Source: Alisma plantago-aquatica (lineage: Eukaryota > Streptophyta > Magnoliopsida > Alismatales > Alismataceae). From it: 64,000 bases of DNA. The first letter of the stretch is position 1. Each line of letters begins with the position of its first letter. Shown piece after piece: positions 22,374 through 33,667 of this stretch. The translations under genes and the position numbers were made by a program. Below the pieces are notes generated by a model, which saw only the letters and a program-made list of their open reading frames with translations, was not told the DNA's origin and searched no databases. The stretch covers positions 112,349,267 to 112,413,266 of the forward strand of contig OY856411.1 of assembly GCA_963693085.1 (NCBI GenBank). The letters run 5' to 3'.

Positions 22374-25300
22374 TGTAACAACCCAAATTTGCACACATGA
22401 ACATGAGGGTAAGCATCAATTCCTAACTCATTATATTGATATGCCGTCACATACATTGGATATCATGCATTAAGAACAATTGAAATATAACCAACACTGT
22501 GCATACTTCTCATTCTCATTCTCAAAATTTTACAAAAGGGTGCATGAATACATCTTATGACACGTTTCAAAGATCTAAACATAAAAAACTATATCTTAAA
22601 TGATAAAACTACTCTGGGTTGGATGATGGCACCCCACTAAGGCACTTTAGTCTTTCATTGTATTATCGCTATCCTTAGCCTGATGTCTTAGTCCTCCTCT
22701 TCTCGTCACCTGCGGACATCTTGTCCCCAACCATGCAAAGCAACATAAAAACATGTGAGTAGAACTGAGTAGTTATACATGAAAATAACTTACTTGAAAT
22801 GACATGAAAATAATTTGAAAGATGAGTACTTAACATGATTACTTGAAGGTTTAACTAACTGACATGATTACATGAAGCATATATCTTATCTTGGGTTAAA
22901 ATAGTCACTCTCCTTAATGCATCGCAGTGTTCATAAGGCCAGTTAAGACTCACATAAGGCCGGTTAAGGATCACATAAGGCCGGTTAAGGCACACATAAG
23001 GCCAATTAAGGCTTACATAATGCCCCCAAAGAGATCATAAGGCCGGTTAAGGCTCACTCAAACATGATTGAAGGACTATGTCAACATAACATGATTTCTT
23101 AATCTTAAGCATGTTTTTCATAATTTTTTTAGATTATTGAACATGGTTACCCTAATTTCACAAACATGACCGTAATACATAATGTTTAATTTGAAAACAT
23201 AACGCTAAAATAGCAGGAAACCTGAGTTCTTGACATGAGCATAATTTTTCATAAGAATGTACTGAGTACTATTGTACTTATAATAAGTGAGACATTAAGA
23301 ATAAATAGGTGAATAATATAAAACCCTGGACCCTAAATTAATACTCAGTGTACATGGCCACTCACCTTGGTCAGAAGAGGATATTGACTGTAGCCTGAGT
23401 CTTGATCAACCCTAATTATCCTGTTCAACATATAAATAATTTAATTATCATGATGAAGCCTAGATTTTTAGGATTATTAATGAATCATGGAAAGTAGGTT
23501 GGAAATGAGGTCTGAAATTGTGATCATTCGATAGATCTTTGAAAGATGAACAAAACTCATATATAAGCCATCCTCATTTGAGCCCTGTAGCAATCACTAT
23601 GAATTTATAAAGGTTAAATGCATTCCGGACCAATCAGTTGGGAGAGAAAATCAATTAAATCCATTTCTAGAATATTGGGAAAACAAAAAGGAGTTCTATT
23701 GACAAGGACATGCCCTTACATCAAACCCTGAATCATGAGCGTATGACAGGGACACATCAATAAAATAAACATTTAATCCATGTGCAACTAATATTACTAT
23801 TAAAACACGAAAGTGCAAATCTACCCTCATGAAGGTGACAAAAATATAAATATATTGTGGGTACAATAGTAAAATAGAAGCCAAGCTTCTTCCTTTAGCC
23901 ATGGCTTGCAACTAGCTCCTCTAGAGCTTAGAAGCTTCAATTAGAAGTGGAGATTGAGGAAATATTATGACTGTGAGTCATTTTAAATGAGTTTCTCTAG
24001 GATTATCTGAGCCCAAAGAGCCAAGGCACATACAGTGAGGTGGCAGGATGCCTGTGAACTTCCTTCACCATTGCCAACAAGTTAGGAAAACACAAAACCA
24101 TAGTGATGAGGGGAACCACACTGAGATTACCCATTCATTGAGTTTATGAAGATAGATCAGAGTCAAAATTACCCTCATCTATGTGTAATGACCCTTAAAA
24201 CTAGAGTAACACTATGCCATTTTGAGATAATAGAGTTGTGGAGCTCAGAATGAAAATATGGGACTTTAGTAGTGAAACACTAAAACAATCATAGCTTTAT
24301 ATCCAGGTTGAGTTACTGGAACAAGTTCCTATGCTTTCACATCATAGACGTGGCCTGGAGGACATGCTACAAGTCACATTCTACGGGTATGAAACCAACT
24401 TCTAGGGTAAAATTTATATGTGAAAAGCATGGGCCAAGGGCATAACAAAAGTCATGAGAAGGGTCTACTAGAGCTTATTTGGGATGGAATTTGTCATGAA
24501 CACACTGGACTTACCATATGAGATCACCGTCACTAGGGAAGAAGACTCGATCCATAGTGGCTCCTTAGCTATTTTCAATCCACATGCTAGGGGAGTGTTG
24601 AATGATGATTGGGGATTCTCTCTAGCTTGGTATGATTTATTGCAACAATGTTCAGTGGCATATGGTGATGGCTAAATGTGGTGGAGCATTTGGGCATTTC
24701 TTCTATTTTTGAAGATATGGTGAAATGGGGGTTGTTTAAATTTAGAATGAACTTCCATACCCAAATGTGGCAAGAAAAAGGGCAAACATGGAGGCTAGAG
24801 GGAGACATAGGAATATGACCATGTATGTTTATCCATCAGTGCACATTTTTTGTGAGGAAGGATAAGATGCCCTTCCCTTTGGATCATCATCAAATGACTA
24901 TGGAAGGATGCAAGATGAATTAAAAAATATCTTATGTGTGTGACACACTAAACTTTGATGAATATGCAAAACTTAGGTACCATTGGGTTAATCGACTATA
25001 TAATTAGGTATCTAGCTAAATTAATATGGTTTATGTGTTCTTTTCTTCTTTGAGTCAATTGACCTAGTTACGGTCATTCAAATCTAATGAAACTTGACAT
25101 AGTTGCTAGCTCGAACTGAAATATTCCAAATATCCATTCAAATCTTACATTTGAACAAGGAAATCATGTGATTTACAACATTAGGTACTTAGGGTGTTTA
25201 TTGCATTAATACTTATTAGAGAGGAGTCACATTACCAATATTTAGGAAAAGTTCTAATGCCTCATTACATACTTTTATGCTAAGTGATGGAACAAATTAT

Positions 25301-25517
25301 GGAGATGTATGGGTTAAATTTCTATTTAACCCCCGCATATCCCTTATTGCATAACCAAGTCTGATTTGTGCACATAATTAAAAGTTGATGTGTTGAAAAG
25401 GTTGGATCATCACATATAATACTTATTCCAGGGATTTAAATATTAGAAGAAAATTAACTTAGTGACTTAGCATTGTTGGGCATGTTCATTTCAAACTAAT
25501 TTTCTTGGGATGTTACA
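22374..25517 (-). repeat. LTR C (complete)
   Basis: It runs from TGTAACAACCC to GGGATGTTACA over 3144 bases, with TGTAAC...GTTACA as terminal inverted repeats. Beyond 25517 the sequence is copia RT in minus orientation. Confidence 0.88.
22932..23057 (-). repeat. AAGGCCGGTTAAGGC array in LTR C
   Basis: This is the best preserved of the three arrays: about five units of CATAAGGCCGGTTAAGGCTCA, with one spacer containing TGCCCCC. Confidence 0.8.
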
Positions 25518-25731
25518 ACCACAACATGTGTTGCTTTCTGTCACACATGATCTATTCTGTATTGGTCCCAAATCCTCCGTCTCAAAGGCTTTGGAAAGCT
25601 TTGTCTTCATTTTCTTGATCAAATTGACATCATGTCCACTATCAATATGTCATCCACATAGAATAGAAGAATAGTGAACTTGTCTTTGGGAAACCTCCTG
25701 ATGTAGACACCTGGATATGCACTTGTCTTCT
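25518..25731 (-). pseudogene. Tork-1 reverse transcriptase, YVDD segment
   Basis: The minus strand reads YPGVYIRRFPKDKFTI, FYVDDILIV (the catalytic YVDD codons at 25649-25660), then KLSKAFETEDLGP after a frame change. This is the palm of a copia reverse transcriptase. It continues directly from the RT fragment at 32497 once LD-1 is left out, and the flanks share CTTCT. Its downstream part (rest of RT, RNase H, 3' LTR) is cut off at LTR C and is not found in the window. Confidence 0.88.
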
Positions 25732-26207
25732 TGTGACATCCCAATTATCTAAAACATGTAGTTCATTGAGAGGAAACATAATCTTATCGCGAATGTCACA
25801 AACATGATAATCCTTGCTTAAAAAATAAAGTTTAAATAAACCAACACATGATACATTGCATAGTTTCTCACATCTCAAACTCATACCGTAAAACTCTCAC
25901 TATTAACTAAAACACATTTCTCATAAACATAAAGAAAATTCTATTATATTGGTAGTTGGCACCCCACCAGGTCTAGTCTCAGAAGTCCTTGAGCTCCTTC
26001 TTAAGATGGTCCTCAGATATCTCTATCCTTGTAGTTGCTCCTTTCCTACTGGCATCACGCCTCCAACTATGCATAAAAAAGTTTGTGAGTGGAATTGAAC
26101 ATACTATAGAACTTAAATATCATATACTTTGAAAAGAAAACATTAAACATCATGAAAATAAACTTTGCAATTTTCCATGTCTTTTATCCAACTTATATAA
26201 GAATCCT

Positions 26208-26350
26208 CAAATTTGCACCAAAGTGCCTCTTGAATTTACACCGAAGTGCTCTAAGTGCTAAGAATCTCATCATTTGCACCAAAGTGCACTGTATGCTAGG
26301 AAAGACTATAATTTGTACTGAAGTACACTATGTGCTAGGGAAGCCCATGA
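26208..26350 (-). repeat. LD-1 hairpin repeats in LTR D
   Basis: Four units of about 40 bases each carry a small hairpin: GCAC-CAAA-GTGC (26215-26226), CAC-CGAA-GTG (26239-26248), GCAC-CAAA-GTGC (26276-26287) and GTAC-TGAA-GTAC (26315-26326). The last differs on both arms and still pairs. LTR E has the counterpart at 30053-30166. Confidence 0.75.
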
Positions 26351-27410
26351 TGAGGATCTTATATAAGGTTCATTCATTATATTTACTCTTTAGTCTTGAA
26401 TACTCTTTACTCTAGCTCTTAAACATAAATATGATGTTATATGATGATTCTTAAAATAAAGAATAAAAAGGATTTCATTTATCCATTAACCTTTTAACTT
26501 GAATCAATAAAATTATATTACGCATAATACATTCACATATTAACATTTTCATTGTATACAAGCATATAAATGTCCAATAATTATGTTCAAAGTGCATGGA
26601 CCACTTATAGAGATTGGAGAAACTCCTAATCACCCTCTTTAGGCTAATGAAATCCTAATTACCTTGTTAAATTAATTAACATGCATTAATAATCATTATC
26701 CAACCTAATTTTAGGGTTTCAAGACTCTTGGAGAAATCAGGGAAATCCGGAGTGGAAAAGGGACTCAAAACCACCATGTTTAAAAACCTTTCCAATGAAT
26801 ATTTTTACATAATTTTCTGATGTACAGTTAATTAGTTATCAATTTTCAGCTATTGGACAATAAAAAAACTTGTTAAATACACTTGTATATGAATTATCCA
26901 ATAGATGTACAAGTAGCCTAATAGTGAGAGCCCATGTGGCAACAACTCTCTCTCAACAAAATAGTGTGGTCAATGAGTAGTCTAGGGGTGAAAGTCCAAA
27001 GATGCCCATGGTGAGACGTGACAGAAAAAAAATCAAGAATATGATAGAAAAGGCAAAAGACCCAGGGGATGATCCCCCCATATCCTCCCTCACGATGGTA
27101 CAAAGAATCAGTAGTTGTATGGGAAAAGTAAAACTCTAGGATCAAATTGGGGAAAACACCTTTACATTTAGGTTCTGGAGGTTTCCATGGTCTCGATGAA
27201 TCTAAAAAGGGAAGGCGGAGTGGTCTATCCATGAACCCATCACCGCCATTACTGGCTCGAGAAGCAGAAAATAAAAGCCAACACAACCATCAATACATAG
27301 GTAAATTCAATGTAAGGCTAAGAGTTGATTACAAAACCTCTAGGTTAGATCTACTAGTGAGAAAATTGGAGGGAGAGAAGAAGAAATACTATCAAATCAC
27401 CTACTATAGC

Positions 27411-27418
27411 TATATATA
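27411..27418 (-). promoter_or_regulatory. TATA box of LTR D
   Basis: TATATATA lies in CCTATATATAGC on the minus strand. The equivalent in LTR E near 31266-31276 has decayed to CCTATATCTAG. Confidence 0.55.
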
Positions 27419-28641
27419 GGAAAAAAAGGGGGAAACTAATTTTGTACTGCTATAGGGAAATTGCAAGAGCAGAAAGCTTCTCTAGGTGTTCAGGAACCAA
27501 AAGGAGGTGTTGTTTCCTACTGTGACGGCCTCCGCTAAAGTGGCTAACTATCGGATATGGTGGCAGATATGTCAACCTTGAGGATAGTCTCGAAGGCAAA
27601 TGATGGACTACGAGTAGTATCTAGGTGGTCTCTGGGGTACCCAGATGAATTTTGGGGTGTCCCTTTATAGATTGATGGTCAAAGATGGCTAGAGTCACCT
27701 GCGGAGGAGGAAACATGGGAAAGGAGGGAGTTCTAGCCGATAGGGGTCTATGGATCTTAAAATCCCTTCTCTTTTGGGGTCGATCAACTTAGGAAAATGT
27801 GGCGGATTTGGGAAACCTCTTGGACATGGATTCAACATTTGCAGGAGGTGGGGAGAGAATTGATTTGGGATCCCGTGTTCAGTGGAATCCCTCTCGCTCT
27901 GGGACTCGAGAGAGAGTGACAACCCTCGTGGACCAGGTGAGGGTCTGAGTTTGACTCAGCATGTCCCTCTCTCAGGCCACGTGACAGGGAAATGATGCTA
28001 AATTTTAGGAAAATGGGTGACATAGGTCATATAATTACAATAATTTTAGGTTTATTCCTTAGTTTTCATCCCTATTTTAATTTAGATAGCTAGGGGTGTA
28101 CGATCCTAATGAAAATTGGCATCTAAGCCAATTTAGGTATGTTGATTCTAGAAAACACATTAGTTTCCTACTTTTGAGAGTCTCATCAATTTCTACTTTC
28201 ATAATTAGGTTAAACCTATATTTAATTATTTCAAATTATTTAGTTACAAATATAGGCCCATATTTTAGTAAAGTCATATATTGTCAAAACACATTCACAT
28301 GATTTTTATTTTATCCCCTCATAGACATGAGTTGGTTGAAAGTCATCCTTGACCCCTATGTTTCACACATTACCTTATTAAGGCTACAATTGATAAAATT
28401 AAATTAATAATTGAATTCGATTGAGAATAACTATCTCTTAGTTTAGTGGGAACATGGCTTAAACATCATAATTGAGTCTTATTTTTGCATTACATTTTAT
28501 TGAAGCATTAGGCTACAAAAATGAAAATTTGGGTTTTCTTATCAGGGTTTATTTGCATTGAAGTTCAAGACTTGAATTTTATGTGGATAAAATTTCAATT
28601 AAAACCCTAGCCTTACTTTTTTCAAAATTTGGGTTGTTACA

Positions 28642-29578
28642 ATTCTACCCACCTTTATTAAATTTTGCCTTAAAATTCTACTAGATTACCCACCTTAGGG
28701 CTTTACTTATCCCTAATATAAAAACTCTAACATCTTAATTTGCCAAAAAGGTTCTAGCTTTTCATGTTTAGAGGTCACCTAGAGTTTTGGTCAATCATGT
28801 ACTTCGGACTTACCAAACCAACATTAAGATGTATGATCAAATCATATCCTAAGCATCAACGACCTCAATCTATTCATTAGAATCAATTTACTTAGTTTAC
28901 CCTATAATAATTTCCTCAATTCATCCTTGAAATTATTTTCCTCAAATGAAAATCAAAATCATCAATCTTCAACTACTATTTTTTAGATAAATTTATCCTC
29001 ATGCATTGCTCAAGGTATAGGGGTATCGCGATCTGAATGAATATCTACTCTTCACATGTATTAGACTTATGGGCTATCCAATTCAATTCTTTTGGATCAA
29101 CTTTCTTAGTGACACCTCTAGATCTATGTTGTCCAGACACAAACCTAAAGGTGTGAGAACTCATTATACTAATGTTCAAGGTCTTATAAGAATACGTCCC
29201 ATACCACATATCCTAACAAGAAGAATAACATTTGCATAATAAGTTTTTTTGCTCTTGTCATTCTCTCTAAAATTCTCAATCGATTGGCCATCACCATTGA
29301 ATATAAGAGAGGACATGCCACTAACTATGATAAAATTAATACAAAGGATCTGCATTAGATATTATCCTATATCTAACATATAGGTCCATATATATGTCTC
29401 TAAGCTTATATTTCCTGTAGGGTTCCTACATCTCAAGAAATGATATACTTTATAAATCCTTGACATCCTACACTCTATTCATATAATTTATATCATTAAA
29501 GGAAGGATGTAAGAGATGCCTAGGAAATCATAAGAAAAAACTGGTGGCCAACTATTTTTTTAGCTCTGATACCATTTT
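28642..29578 (-). other. LD-1 internal region
   Basis: It is non-coding, about 0.94 kb. The plus-strand ATTCTACCCACCTTTATT is a polypurine tract on the minus strand. The sequence after it is a decayed chromovirus pol tail. A motif TGTGAGAACTCATTATACTAA at 29152-29172 also forms the end of the LD-3 LTR. The PBS GCTCTGATACCA is at 29563-29574. Confidence 0.82.
29563..29574 (-). other. LD-1 primer binding site
   Basis: GCTCTGATACCA is an exact complement of the plant PBS TGGTATCAGAGC, four bases from the LTR start. Confidence 0.92.
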
Positions 29579-32496
29579 GTAACATCCCCAAATTTTTAAA
29601 ACATGTAGTTGATTGAGAGGAAGCATAATCTTATCGAGAATGTCACAAACATGATAATCATTGCATAAAAATAAAGTTTAAATAAATCAACATAGGATAC
29701 ATTACATAATCTCTCACATCTCAAACACATAACATAAAACTCACACTCTAGACTAAAACACATGTCTCATAAACAAAAAGGAAAATCTATTTTATTGGTA
29801 GTTGGCATCCCACCAGTTCTAGTCTTGGAATTCCTTGAGCTCCTTCTTAAGATGGTCCTCATATAGCTCTATCCTTGCAGTTGCTCCTTTCCTATGAGCA
29901 CCGCACCACCAGACATGCACAAAATAGTTTGTAAGTGGAAATTAACATATTATAAAACTGAAATAGCATATGCTTTGAAAAGAAAACATTTAACAACATG
30001 AAAATAATTTTATTATTGTCTTTTATCTGACTTATATAGGATTCCTCAAATTTTGCATTGAAGTGACTCTTGAATTTACACTAGAGTGCTCTACATGCTA
30101 GGAAGCCCATGATTTTCACCAAAGTGCACTGTATATAGGAGAGCCCATGATTTGTACCTATGTACACTATATGCTAGGAAAGACCATGACAAGGATCTTA
30201 TATAAGGTTCATTCATTGTATTAACTCTTTACTCTTGAATACTCTTTATCTCTTAAACATGAATATGATGTGATATGATGATTCTTGAAAATAGACAGTA
30301 AAAAATATTTCATTTATCCATTAACCTTTAACTTGAATCAATAAAATTATATCATGCATAATATATTCACATAATAACATGTACATTGTACACAATAGCA
30401 TATAAACATCCAATAATTATGCTCCAAGTACATGGACCATTACAAAGATTGGAGCGACTCCTAATCACCCTCTTTAGGTTGATGAAATCCTAATTACCAT
30501 GTTAAATTAATTAACATGCATTAATAATCATTATCCAACCTAATTTTAGGGTTTTGAGACTCTTGGAGGAATGAGGGAAACTCGGATCTAAAAAGGGACT
30601 CAAAACTACCATATTATCGTTGATTGCTCAAAAACCTTTCCAATGCATATTTTTACATAATTTTCTAATGGACAATTAATGAGTTATGAATTTTTAGCTA
30701 TTGGCTAATCAAAAAGCTTGTTAAATACACATGTATATGAATTATCCAGTAGATGGGGCCCTTGCCCAGCTGGACCAATAGTGAGAGCCCATGTGGCAAT
30801 GACTCTCTCTCAAAAAAATAGTGCAGTCACTGAGTAGTCTAGGGGTGAAAGTCCAAAGATGCCCACAATGAGGCATGACAAAACAAAATCAAGAATAGGG
30901 AAGAAGGGAAAAACACACAAGGGATGCTCCCCCAATCTCCTTCCTTGCAATTGAATAGAGAATCAATAACTAGATAAGTTAAGTAAAACTCTGGATCAAA
31001 CTTGGGCAAACATGTTTAGATTTGGGTTATTGAGGTTTACATGGTCTCTATTAATCTAAAAAGGGAAGACATAGTGGCCTATAGACCATGAACCCATCAC
31101 TTCCATTACTGGATCAAGAAGTAGAAAAGAAAAGACAACACAACCATCGATACATAGGTAAACTCAATGTAAGGCCAAGAGTTGATTACCAAACCTCTAG
31201 GTGAGATAACTGGTGAGAAAATTGTAGGGAGAGGTGAAGAAATACTATTGAATCACTTATTGTAGCTAGATATAGGAAAAAAGGGGGAACCTAGTTTAGA
31301 ACTGCTCTAGTAAAATTGTAGGAGCTGAAAGCTTCTCTGGGTGTTCATGAACCAAAAGGAGGCACCGTTTTCTAGTGCGATGCCCTCTACTGAAGTGGAG
31401 AACTGTCGGTGATGGTGGTGGAAAGGTCAACCTTGGGGATAGTCTCGAGGGCAAACAACAAACCATGAGTAGTCTCTAGGTGGTCTTTGGGGTACTAGGG
31501 TGGATTTTGAGGTGTCCCTTTGTACATTGATGGTCTAAGGGGACTAGAGTCACATGCAGAGGAGGAAATAGAGGAAAGGAGGGAGTTTACACCGATTAGG
31601 GTCTCTAGATCTTGAAATGCCTTATCTTTTGTGATCGATCAACTCGGGAATATGTGGAGGATCTAGGAGACCTCTTAGACATGGATTCAACATTTATAGG
31701 AGGTGGGGAGAGAACTAATTTGGGATCTTGCGTTTAGTGGAATCCCTCTTGCTCTGGGACTCAAGCGAGAGTGGCGACCCACATGAAGTAGCCGAGGGTC
31801 TAAGTCTGACTTGGTATGCCCCTCTCTTACACCGCGTGAAAGGAAAATGATGCCAAAAATTTAGGAAAATGGGTGACATAGGTCATATAATTACAATATC
31901 TTTAGCTTTATTCCTTACTTTTCATCCCTATTTTTGTTTAGGTAGCTAGGGGTGTGTGATCCTGATGAAAATTGGTGTCTAAGCCAATTTAGGTATGTAG
32001 ATTCTAAAAAATGCATTAATTTCCTATTTAGACAGTCTCATCAACTTCTACTTTCATAATTAGGTTAAACCTCTATTTAATTAGTTCAAATTATTCAATT
32101 AAGAATATAGGCCCATATTTTAGGAAAGTCACATATTGCTGAAACAAATTCACATTATTTTTATTGGGTCCCCCATAGACATGAGTTGGTCCAAATTCAT
32201 CCTTGACCCCTATGTTTCACATGTTACCTTATGAAGGCTACATTTGATAAAATTAAATTACAAATTGAATTTAGTTGAGAATAAGTATCTCTTAGTTTAG
32301 TGGGAACATGACGTAAACATTATAATTGGGTCTTATTTTTGTGTTAGGATTTTATTGAAGCATTAGGCAATAAAAATGAAAATTTGGGTTTTCTTATTAG
32401 GGTGTATTTGCGTTGAATCTTAAGATTTGAATTTTATAAGTGCAGAAAATTCAATTTAAACCCTAGACTTACTTTTTTTAAATTTAGATTGTTACA
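29579..32496 (-). repeat. LD-1 5' LTR (LTR E)
   Basis: It runs from TGTAACATCCCC to TTAGATTGTTACA over 2918 bases and matches LTR D throughout. The hairpin units are at 30053-30166, with loops and stems varied (CAC-TAGA-GTG, CAC-CAAA-GTG, GTAC-CTAT-GTAC). Confidence 0.9.
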
Positions 32497-33667
32497 CTTC
32501 TTGTACTCATGAATCTACATGAAATAATCAAACTTCTTGTACCATTGCCTCAAAGCTTATTTAAAACCATACAAACTCTTCTTCACTTTGTAGACTAAGT
32601 ACTATTTTCCCTTGACATGAAAACCTTCTATCTACTCCATGTAGATCACCTCTTCTAGGTCACTATGAAGAAATGTCATCTTCACATCCATATGCTCAAG
32701 CTCCATATTTAGGATAGCAACCAATCAAAGAACAATTCCAATATAAGTCATCTTCACAATAGGAGATATATCTCATCCAAATCCACCCGTAGTCTTTGAC
32801 TAAAGCCCTTAACAACTAGTCTGGATTTGTATCTAATATCCTTGATGCTGTCATCTCTCTTCATCCTGTAGATCCACTTGTTCTTTAATGCTCTCCAACC
32901 CTTCAGAAGTGTCACAAGCTTATATGAAGACATATCTTATTGCATCACTTGATGCCACTATGCTATGTCTCTATGAGTTTGGGGCTCCTGAAAAGTCTCT
33001 AGCTCCCCCTGATCAATAAGGAGAATGTACTGAGATGTTGGATATCTAGATGAATGATGACAAACTCTATAAGACCTCCTCAAATTTTGCTATGAGGTAT
33101 CTACATGGTGATGATCTTTATCCCCCACCCAAAAGTCTCTGATTGTAAATCTAAATCACTCAATTGCACATCTGGTATGTGACCATTTGGTGTGATATCA
33201 CTCTACTTCTTGGGGTGACCATGCTACTCTTCTTCATCATATGAATATTGCACCTATGAAGAAGCTAAAGCTTCCACATTATCATAATCAGAAGAACTGT
33301 CACATGATCCTACAACCTCTACTTCATCACTTTCACGCTCTATAACTATTAGACTCTCATAGAATGTCACATCATTGTGTCTTCTTATGATTTTTTCATA
33401 GGACCCCATAACATATAGCCAAACTGCTGATCTCCATATCCAAGAAAGATAAATGGCACTGCTATATCATCCAACATTTTTTGATTTTCCTTTGGAGAAT
33501 ATGCCTTGCACCCCTAATCATAGGATTCATCCTTTCCTGTCCATACCTTCTCAGGTATCTAAAACCTCAAAGCAACTGATGGAGATATATTAATCAAATA
33601 GCAGGCAGTACTCACCGCCTTTCCCTAGAATTTTTTTTTCAACTATGTAATCTTCAATATGCATCTA
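32497..33667 (-). pseudogene. Tork-1 integrase C-terminus and reverse transcriptase N-terminal half
   Basis: Minus-strand reading from 33667: GKAVSTACYLINISPSVAL (end of the integrase region), FIFLGYGDQQFGYMLW (integrase C-terminal tail), then RT: GWRALKNKWIYRMKRD, YKSRLVVKGFSQ, LEHMDVKMTFLHSDLEE, KKSLYGFK and RQWYKKFD. The set, especially ALKNKW and RLVVKGF, is Tnt1/Tork-type copia. Several stops and frame changes are present. It is cut at 33667 by LD-2 and at 32497 by LD-1. Confidence 0.9.

Larger units (their letters stand above)
14392..25517 (-). mobile_element. Tandem array LTR A-int-LTR B-int-LTR C, LARD-like, minus strand
   Basis: Three copies of one long LTR alternate with two copies of one short non-coding internal. 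Each internal ends in a PBS-like sequence next to the following LTR (18140-18151 and 22359-22370). The pattern is not two ordinary elements side by side, because the middle LTR is shared. The left LTR lacks its first ~437 bases and abuts the Sire-2 gag. The right end abuts Tork-1 RT. No pol or gag is seen. The internals keep a tail resembling chromovirus pol (NFEDEIYL near 21330), so I infer derivation from a chromovirus. Confidence 0.85.
25732..28641 (-). repeat. LD-1 3' LTR (LTR D)
   Basis: It runs from TGTGACATCCC to GGGTTGTTACA over 2910 bases. A TATA box TATATATA lies at 27411-27418 (minus strand CCTATATATAG), which would put the transcript start near 27380 and a leader of ~1.6 kb before the LTR end. 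Confidence 0.9.
25732..32496 (-). mobile_element. LD-1: LARD-like non-autonomous gypsy element with TSD
   Basis: Two LTRs of about 2.91 kb flank a 0.94 kb internal with no gag or pol. The PBS and polypurine tract are in place. The five bases CTTCT at 25727-25731 are repeated at 32497-32501, a target-site duplication, and the flanks join into one copia RT. Samples of the LTRs differ at about 28 of 255 positions, the most of the dated pairs here. The long LTR and non-coding internal are the LARD layout; enzymes must have come from another element. Confidence 0.93.

Noticed and set aside
14392..25517. Satellite DNA with a 4.2 kb monomer
   Set aside because: PBS-like sites, polypurine tracts and TG...CA edges at each junction show LTRs and internals; three LTRs with two internals fit LTR recombination better.
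26918..27286. 122-codon minus-strand ORF in LTR D
   Set aside because: It is not open in LTR E at the matching place and has no domain.
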